Numbered from the stretch's first letter, positions 19,244 to 30,146 are shown. The stretch is 64,000 nt of DNA from Providencia zhijiangensis (GCF_030315915.2 NZ_CP135990.1:3720001-3784000), one strand, 5' to 3'. Made by a program: numbers and translations. The notes: generated by a model from the sequence alone, not told the origin.

Positions 19244-20386
19244 TTATGGGAACCATTTACGAATAACATTTTGGAGCTCTTCAGTAACTATTTCCCATGT
19301 AAAGTTCTCATAAGCATGGGTTTTGGCATTATTCGCAATTTCCACTGCATGGGGATGGTTTAATGCATACTGTATATCTTCTGCCATATTTTCGGGGGAA
19401 AGTGGTTCTTTGAAAATAAAACCTGTTTCACTATGCGTAATGAATTCAACCATAGCCCCACGCTGGCTAGCAATGACAGGAAGACCTGATGCCATAGCTT
19501 CAAGAGCAACCATGCAAAATGCCTCATCAGTGATCGAGGGTACAGCAATAACATCTGCCAATGAGTAGTAATGTCTAATTTTATCTGGGTGCACGCCCCC
19601 CAAGAAAATACATTGCTTATCTAAATGCTTAGCAAAATCTTTTACTTCATTTTGGTAATCAACTAGTTCACCTTTTTTAGCGGCATTAGGGTCACCCACA
19701 ATGACCAATTTATAACGGTCGTCGCCATTAAAAAATGTGCTACATGCTTGCATTAATTCAAGCAAGCCTTTATCCCTAGCAATTCTTCCTGCGAATAAGA
19801 TAATTTTATCTGATTTATCCAGTCCAAAGTCTTCACGCTTTACTTCAGGCGGTTGATTATAAATATCGCCATCAAAGCCATTTCTCACAACTTTAATCTG
19901 AGCCTTTGGTAAGCGTTCCCTAAACCAGCCTTCCATGCAACGACTAGGAACAATCAATTTAATATCTTCTGGAATATCCTTAGGTTCAAAAAAATTATGC
20001 ATATGAAGTACAACGTTATTATGCCCTTCCTTTTTAATAATTTTTTTAAATAATTTTATATTGTTATGCACAAATGTGATGCTTTCTTCGGAATTTTTTG
20101 CGAAATTCCGTTTCAATTTAACGATCCTATCCGCATAAGAATATGGGTCTATTCTTGTCCATTTTTTAAATAGTCTCGTATAAATTCTTCCAAACTTTAT
20201 GCGGTCAATAGCACAATTTTTGTTAACGACTGAATGAGCTGAATATCCTTCATTCTGAATGCAGATAATACGGCTTTCTATATCTAATCTCTTTGCAACG
20301 TTATACATCCACGACTCTACTGCTGCTGCACTTTTTGGCGGTATAGAATAGATAGGTGTCACAGTAAAAATGGCTTTTGTGATCAT
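19244..20386 (-). CDS. glycosyltransferase family 4 protein, LPS core region
   Basis: 380 residues. GT-B fold: the C-terminal half carries [18 protein letters not shown] (about residue 195) and the acceptor/donor motif [20 protein letters not shown] with the EX7E pair, typical of retaining GT4 enzymes that use nucleotide sugars. The N terminus is less conserved ([19 protein letters not shown]). It is the last transferase in the minus-strand waaQ-waaG-waaP-...-waaL run, 3 bases after the amber-interrupted GT8 gene, so an outer-core sugar transfer is likely; the sugar and linkage cannot be inferred. AT-rich, unlike the neighbouring mutM. Confidence 0.85.
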   Translation of the reverse strand: MITKAIFTVTPIYSIPPKSAAAVESWMYNVAKRLDIESRIICIQNEGYSAHSVVNKNCAIDRIKFGRIYTRLFKKWTRIDPYSYADRIVKLKRNFAKNSEESITFVHNNIKLFKKIIKKEGHNNVVLHMHNFFEPKDIPEDIKLIVPSRCMEGWFRERLPKAQIKVVRNGFDGDIYNQPPEVKREDFGLDKSDKIILFAGRIARDKGLLELMQACSTFFNGDDRYKLVIVGDPNAAKKGELVDYQNEVKDFAKHLDKQCIFLGGVHPDKIRHYYSLADVIAVPSITDEAFCMVALEAMASGLPVIASQRGAMVEFITHSETGFIFKEPLSPENMAEDIQYALNHPHAVEIANNAKTHAYENFTWEIVTEELQNVIRKWFP

Positions 20387-20389
20387 AGA

Positions 20390-21409
20390 TTATCTTTTTT
20401 TACCTCTAACCTTCTGAAATAAGTATTTAATGCCTGAAATACACCCTGCAAAAAATGCACCTTGTTTTAAAAGATGCTTATATTCTTTCTTTTTCTCTGC
20501 AAATTTAATTGCTGGCTTTAAATCATTTTCAGTCCACGGCGAAGAAGCTAAAGCATCATAAAATGGTTTTGCAGAAGGATATTTCGCCCATGTATGCCAT
20601 GGCTTTGTTACCCCGGTATAATGGATTAAAGCTGTATCTGACGTAATAACACACTTATATTTTTGATGAGTTGAATCACTAAGCTCATTTTTGAGGGTAT
20701 AAATAGTATTAAAACGTTGAGCTAACAAAACGAGCTACTCTCTTAAAATTAAATTCAGTACATCTTGGTCAGGGTATTTGTACAAATCTTTAGCATTCGG
20801 CAACGATAGAAATTCAAAGCATTTTTTTGTCACTTGGTGACTATGCCATTCCTTGAGATTGACAAACATCACACCTGAATTGAAGTAGGTTTCGCTAAGC
20901 TCTGCTACATTCAACCTTACACCACTTTTTTTACGAACACCAATTTCGTCTGCGACTACGCCCGCCACAACATCCTTAATAATATCAGTAGATAAATTTA
21001 AGGCATTCTGACAAACAACATCAGCATCTAAGTAAAGTGCATAATCATAATCACTTGATAGATATTCAAATGCAATCAAGCGAAAATACATCGCAGATGA
21101 CCAAACCTCTGACGCCGGTAAAGTTTTAAGCAATGTATTATCAAGCTCATAAACATTAAATTCAGCAGAAAATTGCTCAGCAATTGCGCTCAATTTACCT
21201 AGAAAATCTGGCTTAACCACATCTAGGAATAGATGGAATCTAAAAAAATTGGAAGGATTATTCACCAGTAATGAAACCGCAGATACCCCTACACCAAATT
21301 GGTAGTTTTCGTCGGAACCATAAATGATATCGAAACCTTCAGATAACGGATCAACTTTACTACCTATTAATTGATATTTATTAATAATTAAATTATCCAT
21401 TATTTTCAC
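20390..21409 (-). pseudogene. WaaO/WaaJ-like GT8 glycosyltransferase gene interrupted by one in-frame TAG
   Basis: Two open segments (20735-21409 and 20390-20734) are in the same frame and are separated only by a TAG at 20735-20737. Together they give about 339 codons, the same layout as the intact paralogue at 22651-23664: N-terminal GT8 domain with LYLDADVVC (DxD) and the C-terminal GT8C block HYTGVTKPWHTWAKYP. At the break the paralogue reads LTGKIVYLDQKYNTQY and this gene LRE-stop-LVLLAQRFNTIY, so the stop replaces a lysine position and AAG to TAG would explain it. Either a true loss of function, a leaky amber codon or a sequencing error. The start is GTG at 21409 or ATG at 21400; the 5' end overlaps waaL. 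Confidence 0.85.
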
Positions 21410-22631
21410 TTATACGCTTCGTAGGAATCGCGTTGATCATCGCAATCAAGAATCCAAGGATAAGCCCCAGAGGTTTTAAATCCACTTGTTCAAACATACC
21501 TCGAACTACATAGAAACTAATCAAACTGATAAACAAAGCCAAAAATGAAAAGTAAACTAATGGATTTTCTACACTACGGCGAATTCCTTGATAAGAAGTG
21601 TACCCCATAGACAGAGTCAAAAGTGTAAAAGAAGCTAATCCAAATATACCCGCGCCAAACCATACTAATAACCATATGTTATGAGGACCAATTGACGTTC
21701 TGAATGTCCAGTCCGGATGTTGGGCAACTACACTATTGTATTTTTCATGGAAGATTTTATCGCCAATTCCATATCCTACTAATGGCTTTTCCATAATTAA
21801 CTCAAAAGCTGTACCCTGGGTACCATTCGTATATCGATAAGAACTATCTGTCTGCTCTAATTTAAAAAAGAGTTTATTTGTCGTCTCTGGGTATATCATT
21901 TTCAATGAAATCAACCCAATAAGAGCAATTCCTATGACTGATGCAATTAATTTCCAAGGGCGTTTAAAACACAAGAAAACCCCACCAGATGCAGCAATAG
22001 CTAACCAAGCCCCTCTAGATAGAGTTCCAAGTAATATAAATAAAAACACAACACAAAGAATATAAAAGTAAATTAACTTATTTTTAGGCAGTATGTACCA
22101 AAGAATCGGTAAAATTGGAAAGAAGAATGTTAGCGAATCAGATATATTTCTAAAATTATATGTCGTAAATGGAAGTATTCCATGCTGATACGCTATGATA
22201 TAACGCACTAATTCAATTAATAATAATAGAACTATCGCAGCTAAATAACCAACTAAGACTAGTTTTGATATATCTGTTAATTTTTCTCTATAAAGGATGA
22301 TAGGAAAAAGTAAACCTAAAGATAAAATACCATAATTCAATAAATTATTATTGATAAATTTTAGCGTTGCCTTTGTATCTAAAGAGTAAGAAACCGACAC
22401 ATACAAAGCAACAGAAAATAATATCATGAGATAAATTTCTTTATGCTTTAGCCTATCAATAACTTTTTTTGAATCTAAGCATAAATAACATAGCGCTGTA
22501 GCAATCATTAGATAAAATAGAATATGTTTATATCGGGTTACATCTTCAACAAAAAAAAGTATAAAAAATAGAAAAATCAATATTCTATTATATTTAGATA
22601 GTAGGTTTTGATGTTTATCTAAAAAGGACAT
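21393..22631 (-). CDS. waaL: O-antigen ligase WaaL
   Basis: 412 residues, about eleven to twelve hydrophobic segments, inner membrane. WaaL joins undecaprenyl-PP-linked O antigen to lipid A-core on the periplasmic face. The Wzy_C region is visible: GTLSRGAWLAIAASG (about residue 205) and, after the large periplasmic loop, GPHNIWLLVWFGAGIFG with the conserved histidine (about residue 315). Overall sequence is poorly conserved in this family, so the call rests on topology, these motifs and its place among waa genes. It lies between the two GT8 genes and overlaps the start of the broken one by several codons. Very AT-rich. Confidence 0.85.
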   Translation of the reverse strand: MSFLDKHQNLLSKYNRILIFLFFILFFVEDVTRYKHILFYLMIATALCYLCLDSKKVIDRLKHKEIYLMILFSVALYVSVSYSLDTKATLKFINNNLLNYGILSLGLLFPIILYREKLTDISKLVLVGYLAAIVLLLLIELVRYIIAYQHGILPFTTYNFRNISDSLTFFFPILPILWYILPKNKLIYFYILCVVFLFILLGTLSRGAWLAIAASGGVFLCFKRPWKLIASVIGIALIGLISLKMIYPETTNKLFFKLEQTDSSYRYTNGTQGTAFELIMEKPLVGYGIGDKIFHEKYNSVVAQHPDWTFRTSIGPHNIWLLVWFGAGIFGLASFTLLTLSMGYTSYQGIRRSVENPLVYFSFLALFISLISFYVVRGMFEQVDLKPLGLILGFLIAMINAIPTKRISENNG

Positions 22632-22650
22632 ATTTTTCTCAACCGTAAAA

Positions 22651-23664
22651 TTATTTGGTAATTTTTGCTAAAAAATACTGAGCCTGTGACTTAATGCCAA
22701 GCCAATATAATTTTTGTTTAAATAAATGCTTTGCACAGTAGCGCAGGTGGTTGCTACTTTTAGCTTTCAATAAAGGAATATTTTTCCACGGTGAAGCATT
22801 TTTAGCTTCTAGAAAAGATTTTGCAGTTGGGTAATTAGCCCATTCATGCCATGGTTTCGTTGGGCCTATATAATGAATCAAAATTGTACTCGATGTTATT
22901 GGATTCTCTTTTCGACCATCTTGTAATTCATAATTGATGCTATATTGCGTGTTATATTTTTGGTCTAAGTAGACAATTTTACCCGTTAACAACATGTTCA
23001 ATATATCTTGGTCAAGATAGGAAATCTTGGCTTTAACTTCATCTTGAGATAACAGATTCATCGCCTTTAGGGATATATCATTTTCCTTCCAACTCACTAA
23101 ATTTAAAACTAAGAAGCCAGCATTAAAATACCCATTAGCAATACTCGGGATCCCCAATGCATCTGCTCTTTTTTTCCACCAATCAGAATCTCTTTCAGGA
23201 ACAGCCGCGACTACTTGGTTTTCTGTAAATTCGAGCTCTAATAATTCACTTAATGAGCCTTGACACATAATATCCGCATCCATATAAATGATGCGCTCTA
23301 GTTGCTCAGAAAAGTAGTCTGCAATGATAAATCTAAAATACGTTGCGTAAGACCAATTTTTGGTGCTTGGTAACGACTTTAACTGTTCACAATCAACTAA
23401 ATATATTTTTATGCTTGTTTTATATTGCTCAGCTAATTCACGAAAAAGAGCCTCTTGTTCCGAATCAAAATAATCGGTAAAAACATGAAAATAGAATAAT
23501 ATGTCCTCGTTATTTTTTAAGAGAGAGGCAATAGAAATTCCACAACCATATAAAAAATTACGGTCAATACCGTAAGAAATATGTAAACAATCATCTCTAG
23601 CAACCACATTTTTGGCTGTAAGATCAATTTGCTTTGTGATTGCACTTTCCTTATTAAAAAACAT
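22651..23664 (-). CDS. LPS 1,3-glycosyltransferase, WaaO/WaaI/WaaJ type (GT8)
   Basis: 337 residues from the chosen ATG, which follows AGAGAG at a good distance and lies 19 bases after the waaP stop; a longer frame would run into waaP. The GT8 domain has ISYGIDRNFLYGCGISIAS near the N terminus and the metal site IIYMDADIMC (DxD). The C-terminal GT8C domain HYIGPTKPWHEWANYPTA is typical of core transferases adding galactose or glucose from UDP-sugars at the cytoplasmic face. It shares its layout with the damaged copy at 20390-21409. Sugar specificity cannot be assigned. Confidence 0.88.
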   Translation of the reverse strand: MFFNKESAITKQIDLTAKNVVARDDCLHISYGIDRNFLYGCGISIASLLKNNEDILFYFHVFTDYFDSEQEALFRELAEQYKTSIKIYLVDCEQLKSLPSTKNWSYATYFRFIIADYFSEQLERIIYMDADIMCQGSLSELLELEFTENQVVAAVPERDSDWWKKRADALGIPSIANGYFNAGFLVLNLVSWKENDISLKAMNLLSQDEVKAKISYLDQDILNMLLTGKIVYLDQKYNTQYSINYELQDGRKENPITSSTILIHYIGPTKPWHEWANYPTAKSFLEAKNASPWKNIPLLKAKSSNHLRYCAKHLFKQKLYWLGIKSQAQYFLAKITK

Positions 23665-23683
23665 GTTTAGTCTCTCTTTTTCT

Positions 23684-24481
23684 TTATAGCGACTTTCTGA
23701 TCGTACGCGCTTTAATTTTGTCAGCTTTGCTTTTCGCATCTGCCATCAAACTAGATTCTTGACTCAGTATCTCTTTTAACGGCATTTCAAAATAAACCTT
23801 CATAAACCGGAAAATATCTCTCTGAGTTAAACCGATTTCTAATGATGAAAAGTATAAACCAATTAAGTCCTTATTTCGCCAGCGGGTAGGAACTGATGAC
23901 CGTAGCTGTGCGCGATGCAAATCGATGACTGAGATTTTTAAATCTTGCAGATTTTCTGTGAACGGTAGATGCAGTAAGAAATGGCAAATATAACAGTCGC
24001 GATGGTTAATACCGATGCGATGCATCTTACGTACCATCTCGGCAACTCGCCGGATCAACATTTGCTTAGTTTTGAATTTAGGTGGCTGAGTGGCCCAATT
24101 AGCGCAGTAATCTTCTAAACTCACTGTTGGAGTGAGGTCTTCAGTAATAATAAATGAATGACGTCGAAGTGGGTTCCACCCTTTTTGCCCGAAAGCGCGC
24201 CCGTTCATGGTATCAACGCCAGCTTCAGTCAATCGATGAATTGCATTCCATTCACGATCTGCACCTAAAACAGGTAAACGGAATGAGAATAAATTCTTCA
24301 AAACCTCTTTTAGCGTCGTGCCATAGTGAATCTTAATAAAATAGCTTTTATCATCAAGCTGAAAACGCAATGTTCTGCGCGTTTCCAATGCACGAAAAAC
24401 TTCACCATCCAATTTATCTGTTTCAACAAATGGGTCTTTATCTTTCCACAATTCATTAAAAGGCGCTTTTAACTCAACCAT
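23684..24481 (-). CDS. waaP: LPS core heptose(I) kinase WaaP
   Basis: 265 residues, protein-kinase-like fold. WaaP (RfaP) phosphorylates O-4 of the first inner-core heptose, important for outer-membrane stability. The catalytic stretch [15 protein letters not shown] (about 157-171) with the general-base Asp, the [10 protein letters not shown] metal site (about 185) and the N-terminal [15 protein letters not shown] are all typical. It overlaps waaG by 8 bases, giving the waaQ-waaG-waaP order found in E. coli. Confidence 0.96.
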   Translation of the reverse strand: MVELKAPFNELWKDKDPFVETDKLDGEVFRALETRRTLRFQLDDKSYFIKIHYGTTLKEVLKNLFSFRLPVLGADREWNAIHRLTEAGVDTMNGRAFGQKGWNPLRRHSFIITEDLTPTVSLEDYCANWATQPPKFKTKQMLIRRVAEMVRKMHRIGINHRDCYICHFLLHLPFTENLQDLKISVIDLHRAQLRSSVPTRWRNKDLIGLYFSSLEIGLTQRDIFRFMKVYFEMPLKEILSQESSLMADAKSKADKIKARTIRKSL

Positions 24482-25598
24482 TAGAGCATCCTAAAATAAT
24501 ATCGGCCGCTTTTTCCGGTAAACTGTACAGATCTTCTGTGTCTGCATAGTATTTAGCATTGTTTACCCATTGAGCTCGTTTTTGTGTATCTTGCAGGCTA
24601 TCGCATAGCGCCTGATTTAAAACTGCCTGTTCAAAAGGCTCATTGACCACCACGCCACACTGGGCTTTGTCGATAAACGACGCGTAACCACACACTTCCG
24701 TGACGATAATCGGCAGTCCCGCAACAATCGCTTCAAGCAGGACAATTCCAGCTGCTTCTTGGTACGCCGGATGCATCAAAATATCCGCAGCGGCCATTAG
24801 CTCCGCAATATCATTGCGCCCGCTAAAAAATGAAACTTGTTTATCAATCCCCAACGCTCCCGCTAAGCGTTGATATTTAGCGGGTTTGTCTTGTCCTACC
24901 ACCATCAATAATGTGTTGTTTCTGATGCTTTCAGGTAATGCAGCCATCGCTTTGAGAGTTCTATCAACGCCCTTGCGTTTAAAATCGGACCCAACTTGAA
25001 GCAGCAAAAATGCAGACTCGGGAATTTGATTCTTTTCTCGATAGATACGCTTAGCATCCGCAATCTGTTGGTCATATTTTCGGTCAACGGCGATACCCGG
25101 AGGCAGCATATGAAAACGGTCACTTTCCGTTCCATAGTGCTTTTCAAAATGAGCAATTTGATGAGGCGTGAGCATCATTAGCTGCGTTGCCTTTTCTTTT
25201 TGGAAGACGGCTTTTTCAAAAGCAGCATAATGTTTATAGCGCGGAGTCAGCTTATAGAAAAAACCTTTTTCTTCAGCCACTTTTTGCGCATAACAAACAT
25301 CCGCAGCAAAATATACATCCAGATCAGGCATTTTATTAAAGCCAATGATTCTATCTGCGGGATGTTGCTTCAGATGTGCCATGACCCATTCACAGTATTG
25401 GGCATTTCGTCCATGGTTAGTGCCTGAACTGGTAGGAACAATAATAATTTCAAACTGTTCCGGACGTTCACCTTCCCATGATTGGGTATAAACACGAATA
25501 TGGTGTCCACGAGCTTGGCAAGCCATCGCAATACGTAAAAAGTCGCGTTGTAGCCCACCAAATGGAAAATATTTATACAGACAAAATGCCAATACCAT
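24474..25598 (-). CDS. waaG: LPS glucosyltransferase I WaaG
   Basis: 374 residues, GT4 family, the usual length. WaaG (RfaG) transfers the first outer-core glucose to heptose II from UDP-glucose. The N-terminal [16 protein letters not shown] (about 9-24), the block [16 protein letters not shown] (about 206-221) and the C-terminal [21 protein letters not shown] (EX7E, about 273-293) are highly conserved. It follows waaQ by one base and overlaps waaP by 8, so all three are in one transcript. Confidence 0.96.
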   Translation of the reverse strand: MVLAFCLYKYFPFGGLQRDFLRIAMACQARGHHIRVYTQSWEGERPEQFEIIIVPTSSGTNHGRNAQYCEWVMAHLKQHPADRIIGFNKMPDLDVYFAADVCYAQKVAEEKGFFYKLTPRYKHYAAFEKAVFQKEKATQLMMLTPHQIAHFEKHYGTESDRFHMLPPGIAVDRKYDQQIADAKRIYREKNQIPESAFLLLQVGSDFKRKGVDRTLKAMAALPESIRNNTLLMVVGQDKPAKYQRLAGALGIDKQVSFFSGRNDIAELMAAADILMHPAYQEAAGIVLLEAIVAGLPIIVTEVCGYASFIDKAQCGVVVNEPFEQAVLNQALCDSLQDTQKRAQWVNNAKYYADTEDLYSLPEKAADIILGCSNG

Positions 25599-25599
25599 C

Positions 25600-26664
25600 T
25601 TAGTACCTTCCCATCATTGAGCGCATATTCATCGGTAGCATTTGCTCCGTTGCTTCAATCACATCACTAGCAGGGATCACGGAGAGGTATTTCTTATTGC
25701 GGTCTAGTTCATCTCTAGGTGGCATATTTTCATAATCTCCTGCCCAGAATTTCACCACATTATCGCTCCATGGTCGCCAGAAAATATGGTTTGTGGCGCC
25801 AAATAGGCACACGATGGGAGTTTTCACCGCGGCAGCAATATGCATAGGTGCAGAATCGACGCCAATAAAAAGAGCGGCATGCGCAATTAATGCACCTAAT
25901 TCAGGGAAGGATGTTTTTCCTGCAAGCTCAGTCGTTGGCTTGGTTTGGCAATTCTCCGCAATTTCATTCACACACGCTAAGTCTTCTTTGCTTGGGCCCG
26001 ATGTTAATACCACTTGATAACCACGAGACTGCAATGCATCAATGACAGCTGAGAACTTTTCATTATCCCAACATTTAAAAATTTGTCGGGCGGTTGGCTG
26101 GATCACAACGTAGCTACTGTGAACGCCAAGATCTAACAGCCTCTGATCAATTTTTTTCCAATCATCTTCCGCATAAGACATGGTTAGGTCTGTTTTGAAT
26201 TCTTGGATCCCTAACGGCTTTAATACAGAAAGATTATTTAAAACAACATGTTCCCCTTCAGGGGGAGTGAGATGCGTAAAGCTATTTCGCCAAAATTTCG
26301 AATCTCGATGACCGAAATCGTGCGAAATCTTAGTTTCTGCAGGAATGGCACGAACAAGTAACGAAACCATCCATTGGTCAGCAAGGTTAACGACCAAATC
26401 ATATTGATTACGACGTAATTTAAACAGCAGACTTAAAAAGTTGCAGGCTTTGCTCAAACCACCACTTTTCTTACCTTTCATACCATATAGTGTATGGATC
26501 TCTTGGTTTTCCGACAAAATGGGAATGGTGTCCTGATAAAGCAAAACATCAATCTGGGCATCAGGATAATTTTGCTTTAATGAGCTGATAACAGGCGTCG
26601 TCAGTAGCATGTCACCATGAAACCGCATCTTGATTACAAGAATTTTTTTATACTGTTTTTTCAC
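25600..26664 (-). CDS. waaQ: LPS heptosyltransferase III WaaQ
   Basis: 354 residues, GT9 family. WaaQ adds the side-branch heptose III to heptose II of the inner core. Typical blocks are ILVIKMRFHGDMLLTTPV (8-25), VVIQPTARQIFKCWD (about 186-200) and GVDSAPMHIAAAVKTPIVCLFG (about 270-291). It is the first gene of the minus-strand core operon waaQGP-GT8-waaL-GT8-GT4. No JUMPstart/ops element (GGCGGTAGCGT-like) was found in the 210 bases upstream. Confidence 0.95.
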   Translation of the reverse strand: MKKQYKKILVIKMRFHGDMLLTTPVISSLKQNYPDAQIDVLLYQDTIPILSENQEIHTLYGMKGKKSGGLSKACNFLSLLFKLRRNQYDLVVNLADQWMVSLLVRAIPAETKISHDFGHRDSKFWRNSFTHLTPPEGEHVVLNNLSVLKPLGIQEFKTDLTMSYAEDDWKKIDQRLLDLGVHSSYVVIQPTARQIFKCWDNEKFSAVIDALQSRGYQVVLTSGPSKEDLACVNEIAENCQTKPTTELAGKTSFPELGALIAHAALFIGVDSAPMHIAAAVKTPIVCLFGATNHIFWRPWSDNVVKFWAGDYENMPPRDELDRNKKYLSVIPASDVIEATEQMLPMNMRSMMGRY

Positions 26665-26834
26665 CAGGAGCTCTTAATCAGGTCTAGTAGATAAATTGAT
26701 ATGGATATTTGACAATAAAATGCGTTATTAATTCCATGAATACTGAATATGTTACTACGTTCAGATTAATGGTTATAGTTTTTAATCAATATCCCAGTGG
26801 ATAGCCACTTTATGGCTAATTTTTGACATAAAAA

Positions 26835-26854
26835 AACCCAGCCTAAGCTGGGTT
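26835..26854 (-). terminator. intrinsic terminator of the rpmB-rpmG operon
   Basis: AACCCAGC (26835-26842) pairs with GCTGGGTT (26847-26854) around a 4-base loop; on the minus strand it is followed by a run of seven T. It lies 21 bases after the rpmG stop and insulates the waaQ operon downstream. Confidence 0.88.
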
Positions 26855-26875
26855 CTTCGTACGCAGAAAGCAAAA

Positions 26876-27046
<171 letters not shown>

Positions 27047-27054
27047 TTAGCTCC

Positions 27055-27312
<258 letters not shown>

Positions 27313-27360
27313 TCAGCTCGAGCTTTTTTGTTCTGGGCTTGACTGCCTCGTCAGGCTTAG

Positions 27361-27436
27361 GAGCCCATCTCAGCAAACTTTTAAGTGATCAACAAAATAT
27401 CTTTATCTTAGCAAAAAAATTTACTGAGATAGGCTC
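27361..27436. promoter_or_regulatory. long-range inverted repeat in the rpmB upstream region
   Basis: GAGCCCATCTCAG (27361-27373) and CTGAGATAGGCTC (27424-27436) are complementary at 12 of 13 positions with a 50-base AT-rich middle. Read on the minus strand from the upstream promoter, both arms would be in the rpmB leader RNA. Function unknown; a structured leader or a DNA operator pair are both possible. Confidence 0.6.
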
Positions 27437-27446
27437 TTCTCGTCAA
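27418..27446 (-). promoter_or_regulatory. sigma-70 promoter candidate P2 for rpmB
   Basis: On the minus strand TTGACG (27446-27441) and TAAATT (27423-27418) with a 17-base spacer. One arm of the inverted repeat fills most of the spacer. Confidence 0.5.
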
Positions 27447-27470
27447 ACCCGAGATCCTTAAAGGTGGCGT

Positions 27471-27499
27471 AGTATACGCTTTCAATCGTTTTCACTCAA
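27471..27499 (-). promoter_or_regulatory. sigma-70 promoter candidate P1 for rpmB
   Basis: On the minus strand TTGAGT (27499-27494) and TATACT (27476-27471) with a 17-base spacer, about 180 bases before the rpmB start. The better of the two candidates. Confidence 0.6.
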
Positions 27500-27544
27500 G
27501 CCCAACACAGCAAAAGTTGTCATTTTTTAGTCAAAAAAATGATT

Positions 27545-28210
27545 TTACAGCCATCCGCGCTCGGCAAATGAGGTACAAGATTTGTGTCCAACCACAAAAT
27601 GATCAAGTAATTTAATCCCCATCATGTCACAAGCGCTCTGAATTTTCTCAGTAACGTACTTATCTGCCATGCTTGGCTCAGGGTTTCCCGATGGGTGATT
27701 ATGGGCAAGCACTATCGCTCTGGCATTCATTTTCATGGCAAACCGGATAATTTCTCTTGGATGCACTTCAACACGATTGATTGTGCCTTTAAACATCTCT
27801 TCATGGCAAATCACCTGATGCTGATTATTCAAAAATAGCACCATGAAAACTTCTCGTTCCTGCCCTGAAAATAATTCAAGCAACCTCGATTTCAATGTAT
27901 TGGGATTATCCATCACATCATCACAAAGCACTTGCGCAGAGAAACAACGCCTTGCGAGCTCACTAGCTGCTTGCAATTGGCTTAATTTACAAGCCCCCAA
28001 CCCTTTACATTCAATCAGCTTTGCGTAGTCAGCTTGCACTAATAAATAGAGTGAACCAAACTCATGAAGTAAGCGCTGAGCAAGTTGTAAAACGGGTTCA
28101 CCCCGTGTTCCAGTGCGCAGAAAAATCGCTAATAATTCTGCATCTGATAATGATACAGCCCCATACGCCAACATTTTTTCTCGTGGTAAAAGCTCCATAT
28201 ATTCGTGCAT
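27545..28210 (-). CDS. radC: RadC family JAB/MPN-domain protein
   Basis: 221 residues from the ATG at 28210, which follows GAGGGTGAG. An N-terminal helix-hairpin-helix-like region (IECKGLGACKLSQLQAA, about residue 65) precedes a JAB domain with the metalloprotease-type motif LAHNHPSGNPEPSMAD (about 169-184). The family's role is uncertain: the original radC DNA-repair phenotype of E. coli was traced to recG. It lies divergent to coaBC, the same neighbourhood as in E. coli. Confidence 0.93.
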   Translation of the reverse strand: MHEYMELLPREKMLAYGAVSLSDAELLAIFLRTGTRGEPVLQLAQRLLHEFGSLYLLVQADYAKLIECKGLGACKLSQLQAASELARRCFSAQVLCDDVMDNPNTLKSRLLELFSGQEREVFMVLFLNNQHQVICHEEMFKGTINRVEVHPREIIRFAMKMNARAIVLAHNHPSGNPEPSMADKYVTEKIQSACDMMGIKLLDHFVVGHKSCTSFAERGWL

Positions 28211-28392
28211 CGACTCACCCTCTTTCGCGTCGTTGCCCTCTTTGTAGCCAACCAACATGCTCAGGGCAATCATCTAAACTAGCCTTTGCGTAGCGCTTCG
28301 CAAAAATAGCATCGGGATACAAAATCGGCTCTCTCACCAAGCTCATTGATATGGTAAGATGCCCCCCATGTTGACCAAATCGGACAGAGACC

Positions 28393-29649
28393 ATGACTCA
28401 ACAAACTTCAGTTAACTCATTATTAGGTAAGCGAATTGTTCTTGGTATCAGTGGTGGAATAGCCGCTTATAAAATTCCTGAACTCACTCGCCGACTGCGT
28501 GATGAAGGGGCATCTGTACGTGTTGTCATGACACCTGCGGCAAAAGCGTTCATTACACCTCTCACTCTGCAAGCTGTTTCCGGTTATCCGGTCGCTGATG
28601 ATTTGCTAGACCCCGCAGCGGAAGCCGCAATGGGTCACATTGAATTGGCAAAATGGGCTGATATAATTATTTTAGCGCCAGCAACTGCCGATTTAATCGC
28701 ACGATTAAGCGCTGGCATGGCGAATGATTTACTCACGACTGTTTGTCTTGCATCTGCGGCGCCTATTGCCATCGTGCCTGCGATGAATCAACAAATGTAT
28801 CGCGCAGCGGCAACACAGGATAATTTAATCAGACTGCAACAACGCCAGTGTATGATTTGGGGCCCTGATGAAGGCAGTCAAGCATGTGGTGATGTCGGTC
28901 CCGGGCGCATGATTGACCCATTAGCGATTGTGAAATTAGCTAGCCAGCATTTTCAATCATGTTTAGGTCAGCAATCCCGTTTAGATCTAGACGGGATTTC
29001 AATCATGGTCACGGCAGGCCCAACCCGTGAAGATTTAGACCCTGTACGCTTTATCAGTAATCACAGTTCTGGAAAAATGGGTTTTGCTATCGCGCAAGCC
29101 GCAAGTGAACGCGGAGCGAATGTCACTCTCGTTGCTGGCCCTGTTAATCTGGCAACACCGAATGGTGTAAACCGCATTAACGTGACGAGTGCCCTTGAGA
29201 TGTATGAACAAGTACACCAGTCTATTACTGAGCAAGATATTTTTATCGGCTGTGCTGCGGTTGCAGATTACCGAGCTAAAACTGTCGCTGAAAATAAAAT
29301 TAAGAAACAAGGGGATGAAGTTTCCATTACTCTTGTACAAAATCCTGACATTGTGGCAAGTGTAGGAAAACTGACGCAAAATCGTCCTTATGTAGTCGGT
29401 TTCGCGGCAGAGACCCAAAATGTCGAAGAATATGCACGACAAAAGCGCCAACAAAAGCAACTTGATTTAATTTGTGCGAATGACGTTTCCTTAGCGGATA
29501 ATGGTTTTAATAGTGATAACAATGCACTACATCTATTTGATGCCCACGGTGATGTTCGATTACCACACAGTAGTAAAATTGAATTAAGCCACCATTTACT
29601 TGACGAGATACTCCAACGTTATGAAAAAAATCGATCTGAAAATTCTTGA
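28393..29649 (+). CDS. coaBC: bifunctional phosphopantothenoylcysteine decarboxylase / phosphopantothenate-cysteine ligase
   Basis: 418 residues. The N-terminal CoaC flavoprotein half (about 1-190) decarboxylates and the C-terminal CoaB half (about 195-400) joins cysteine to 4'-phosphopantothenate using CTP, in coenzyme A synthesis. Visible: [10 protein letters not shown] (residues 19-28), catalytic His in [11 protein letters not shown], the CoaC active-site cysteine loop [11 protein letters not shown] (about 167), the CoaB start [22 protein letters not shown] (about 211) and ENKIKK with the ligase lysine. Its last 29 bases overlap the dut start. Confidence 0.97.
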   Translation: MTQQTSVNSLLGKRIVLGISGGIAAYKIPELTRRLRDEGASVRVVMTPAAKAFITPLTLQAVSGYPVADDLLDPAAEAAMGHIELAKWADIIILAPATADLIARLSAGMANDLLTTVCLASAAPIAIVPAMNQQMYRAAATQDNLIRLQQRQCMIWGPDEGSQACGDVGPGRMIDPLAIVKLASQHFQSCLGQQSRLDLDGISIMVTAGPTREDLDPVRFISNHSSGKMGFAIAQAASERGANVTLVAGPVNLATPNGVNRINVTSALEMYEQVHQSITEQDIFIGCAAVADYRAKTVAENKIKKQGDEVSITLVQNPDIVASVGKLTQNRPYVVGFAAETQNVEEYARQKRQQKQLDLICANDVSLADNGFNSDNNALHLFDAHGDVRLPHSSKIELSHHLLDEILQRYEKNRSENS

Positions 29650-30076
29650 TGCCCGTATTGGGAACGAGTTTCCACTGCCAACTTACGCGACCACTGGCTC
29701 TGCGGGTTTAGATTTACGTGCATGTCTTGATGCACCTATCGATTTAGCGCCGGGTCAAACTGAATTGATCCCAACGGGTCTAGCTATCCATATTGCAGAC
29801 GAGCAACTTGCCGCAGTGATCCTGCCACGTTCAGGTTTAGGTCATAAGCATGGCGTTGTACTGGGTAACTTAGTCGGTTTAATCGACTCTGACTACCAAG
29901 GCCAGCTGATGGTGTCTGTATGGAACCGTGGCGATAAAACATTCACTGTTGAACCGGGTGAACGTATGGCACAAATGGTCTTTGTTCCTGTTGTTCAAGC
30001 GCAATTCAATATTGTGGATGACTTTGACGCGACTGAACGCGGTGAAGGTGGTTTCGGTCACTCTGGTCGCCAATAA
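29621..30076 (+). CDS. dut: deoxyuridine 5'-triphosphate nucleotidohydrolase
   Basis: 151 residues, the E. coli length. Dut hydrolyses dUTP to dUMP, keeping uracil out of DNA and feeding thymidylate synthesis. The homotrimeric dUTPase motifs are present: [39 protein letters not shown] and the C-terminal P-loop-like [10 protein letters not shown]. The ATG at 29621 gives the family start [10 protein letters not shown]; it overlaps coaBC by 29 bases, implying coupling. Confidence 0.97.
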   Translation: MKKIDLKILDARIGNEFPLPTYATTGSAGLDLRACLDAPIDLAPGQTELIPTGLAIHIADEQLAAVILPRSGLGHKHGVVLGNLVGLIDSDYQGQLMVSVWNRGDKTFTVEPGERMAQMVFVPVVQAQFNIVDDFDATERGEGGFGHSGRQ

Positions 30077-30117
30077 TAGGCCTCCAATAAATCGAACCTA
30101 TTCACGTTGAAATACCG

Positions 30118-30146
30118 AATATAGGCGCCCTACAAGCGTCTATATT
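30118..30146 (+). terminator. hairpin after dut
   Basis: AATATAGGCGC (30118-30128) pairs with GCGTCTATATT (30136-30146), 11 bp with one G-U pair and a 7-base loop, 41 bases after the dut stop. The T tail is weak, so partial termination or RNA end protection is possible. Confidence 0.45.

Noticed and set aside
26665-26875. JUMPstart/ops element upstream of the waaQ operon.
   Set aside because: No GGCGGTAGCGT-like sequence was found on the minus strand; only the rpmG terminator and AT-rich DNA are there.
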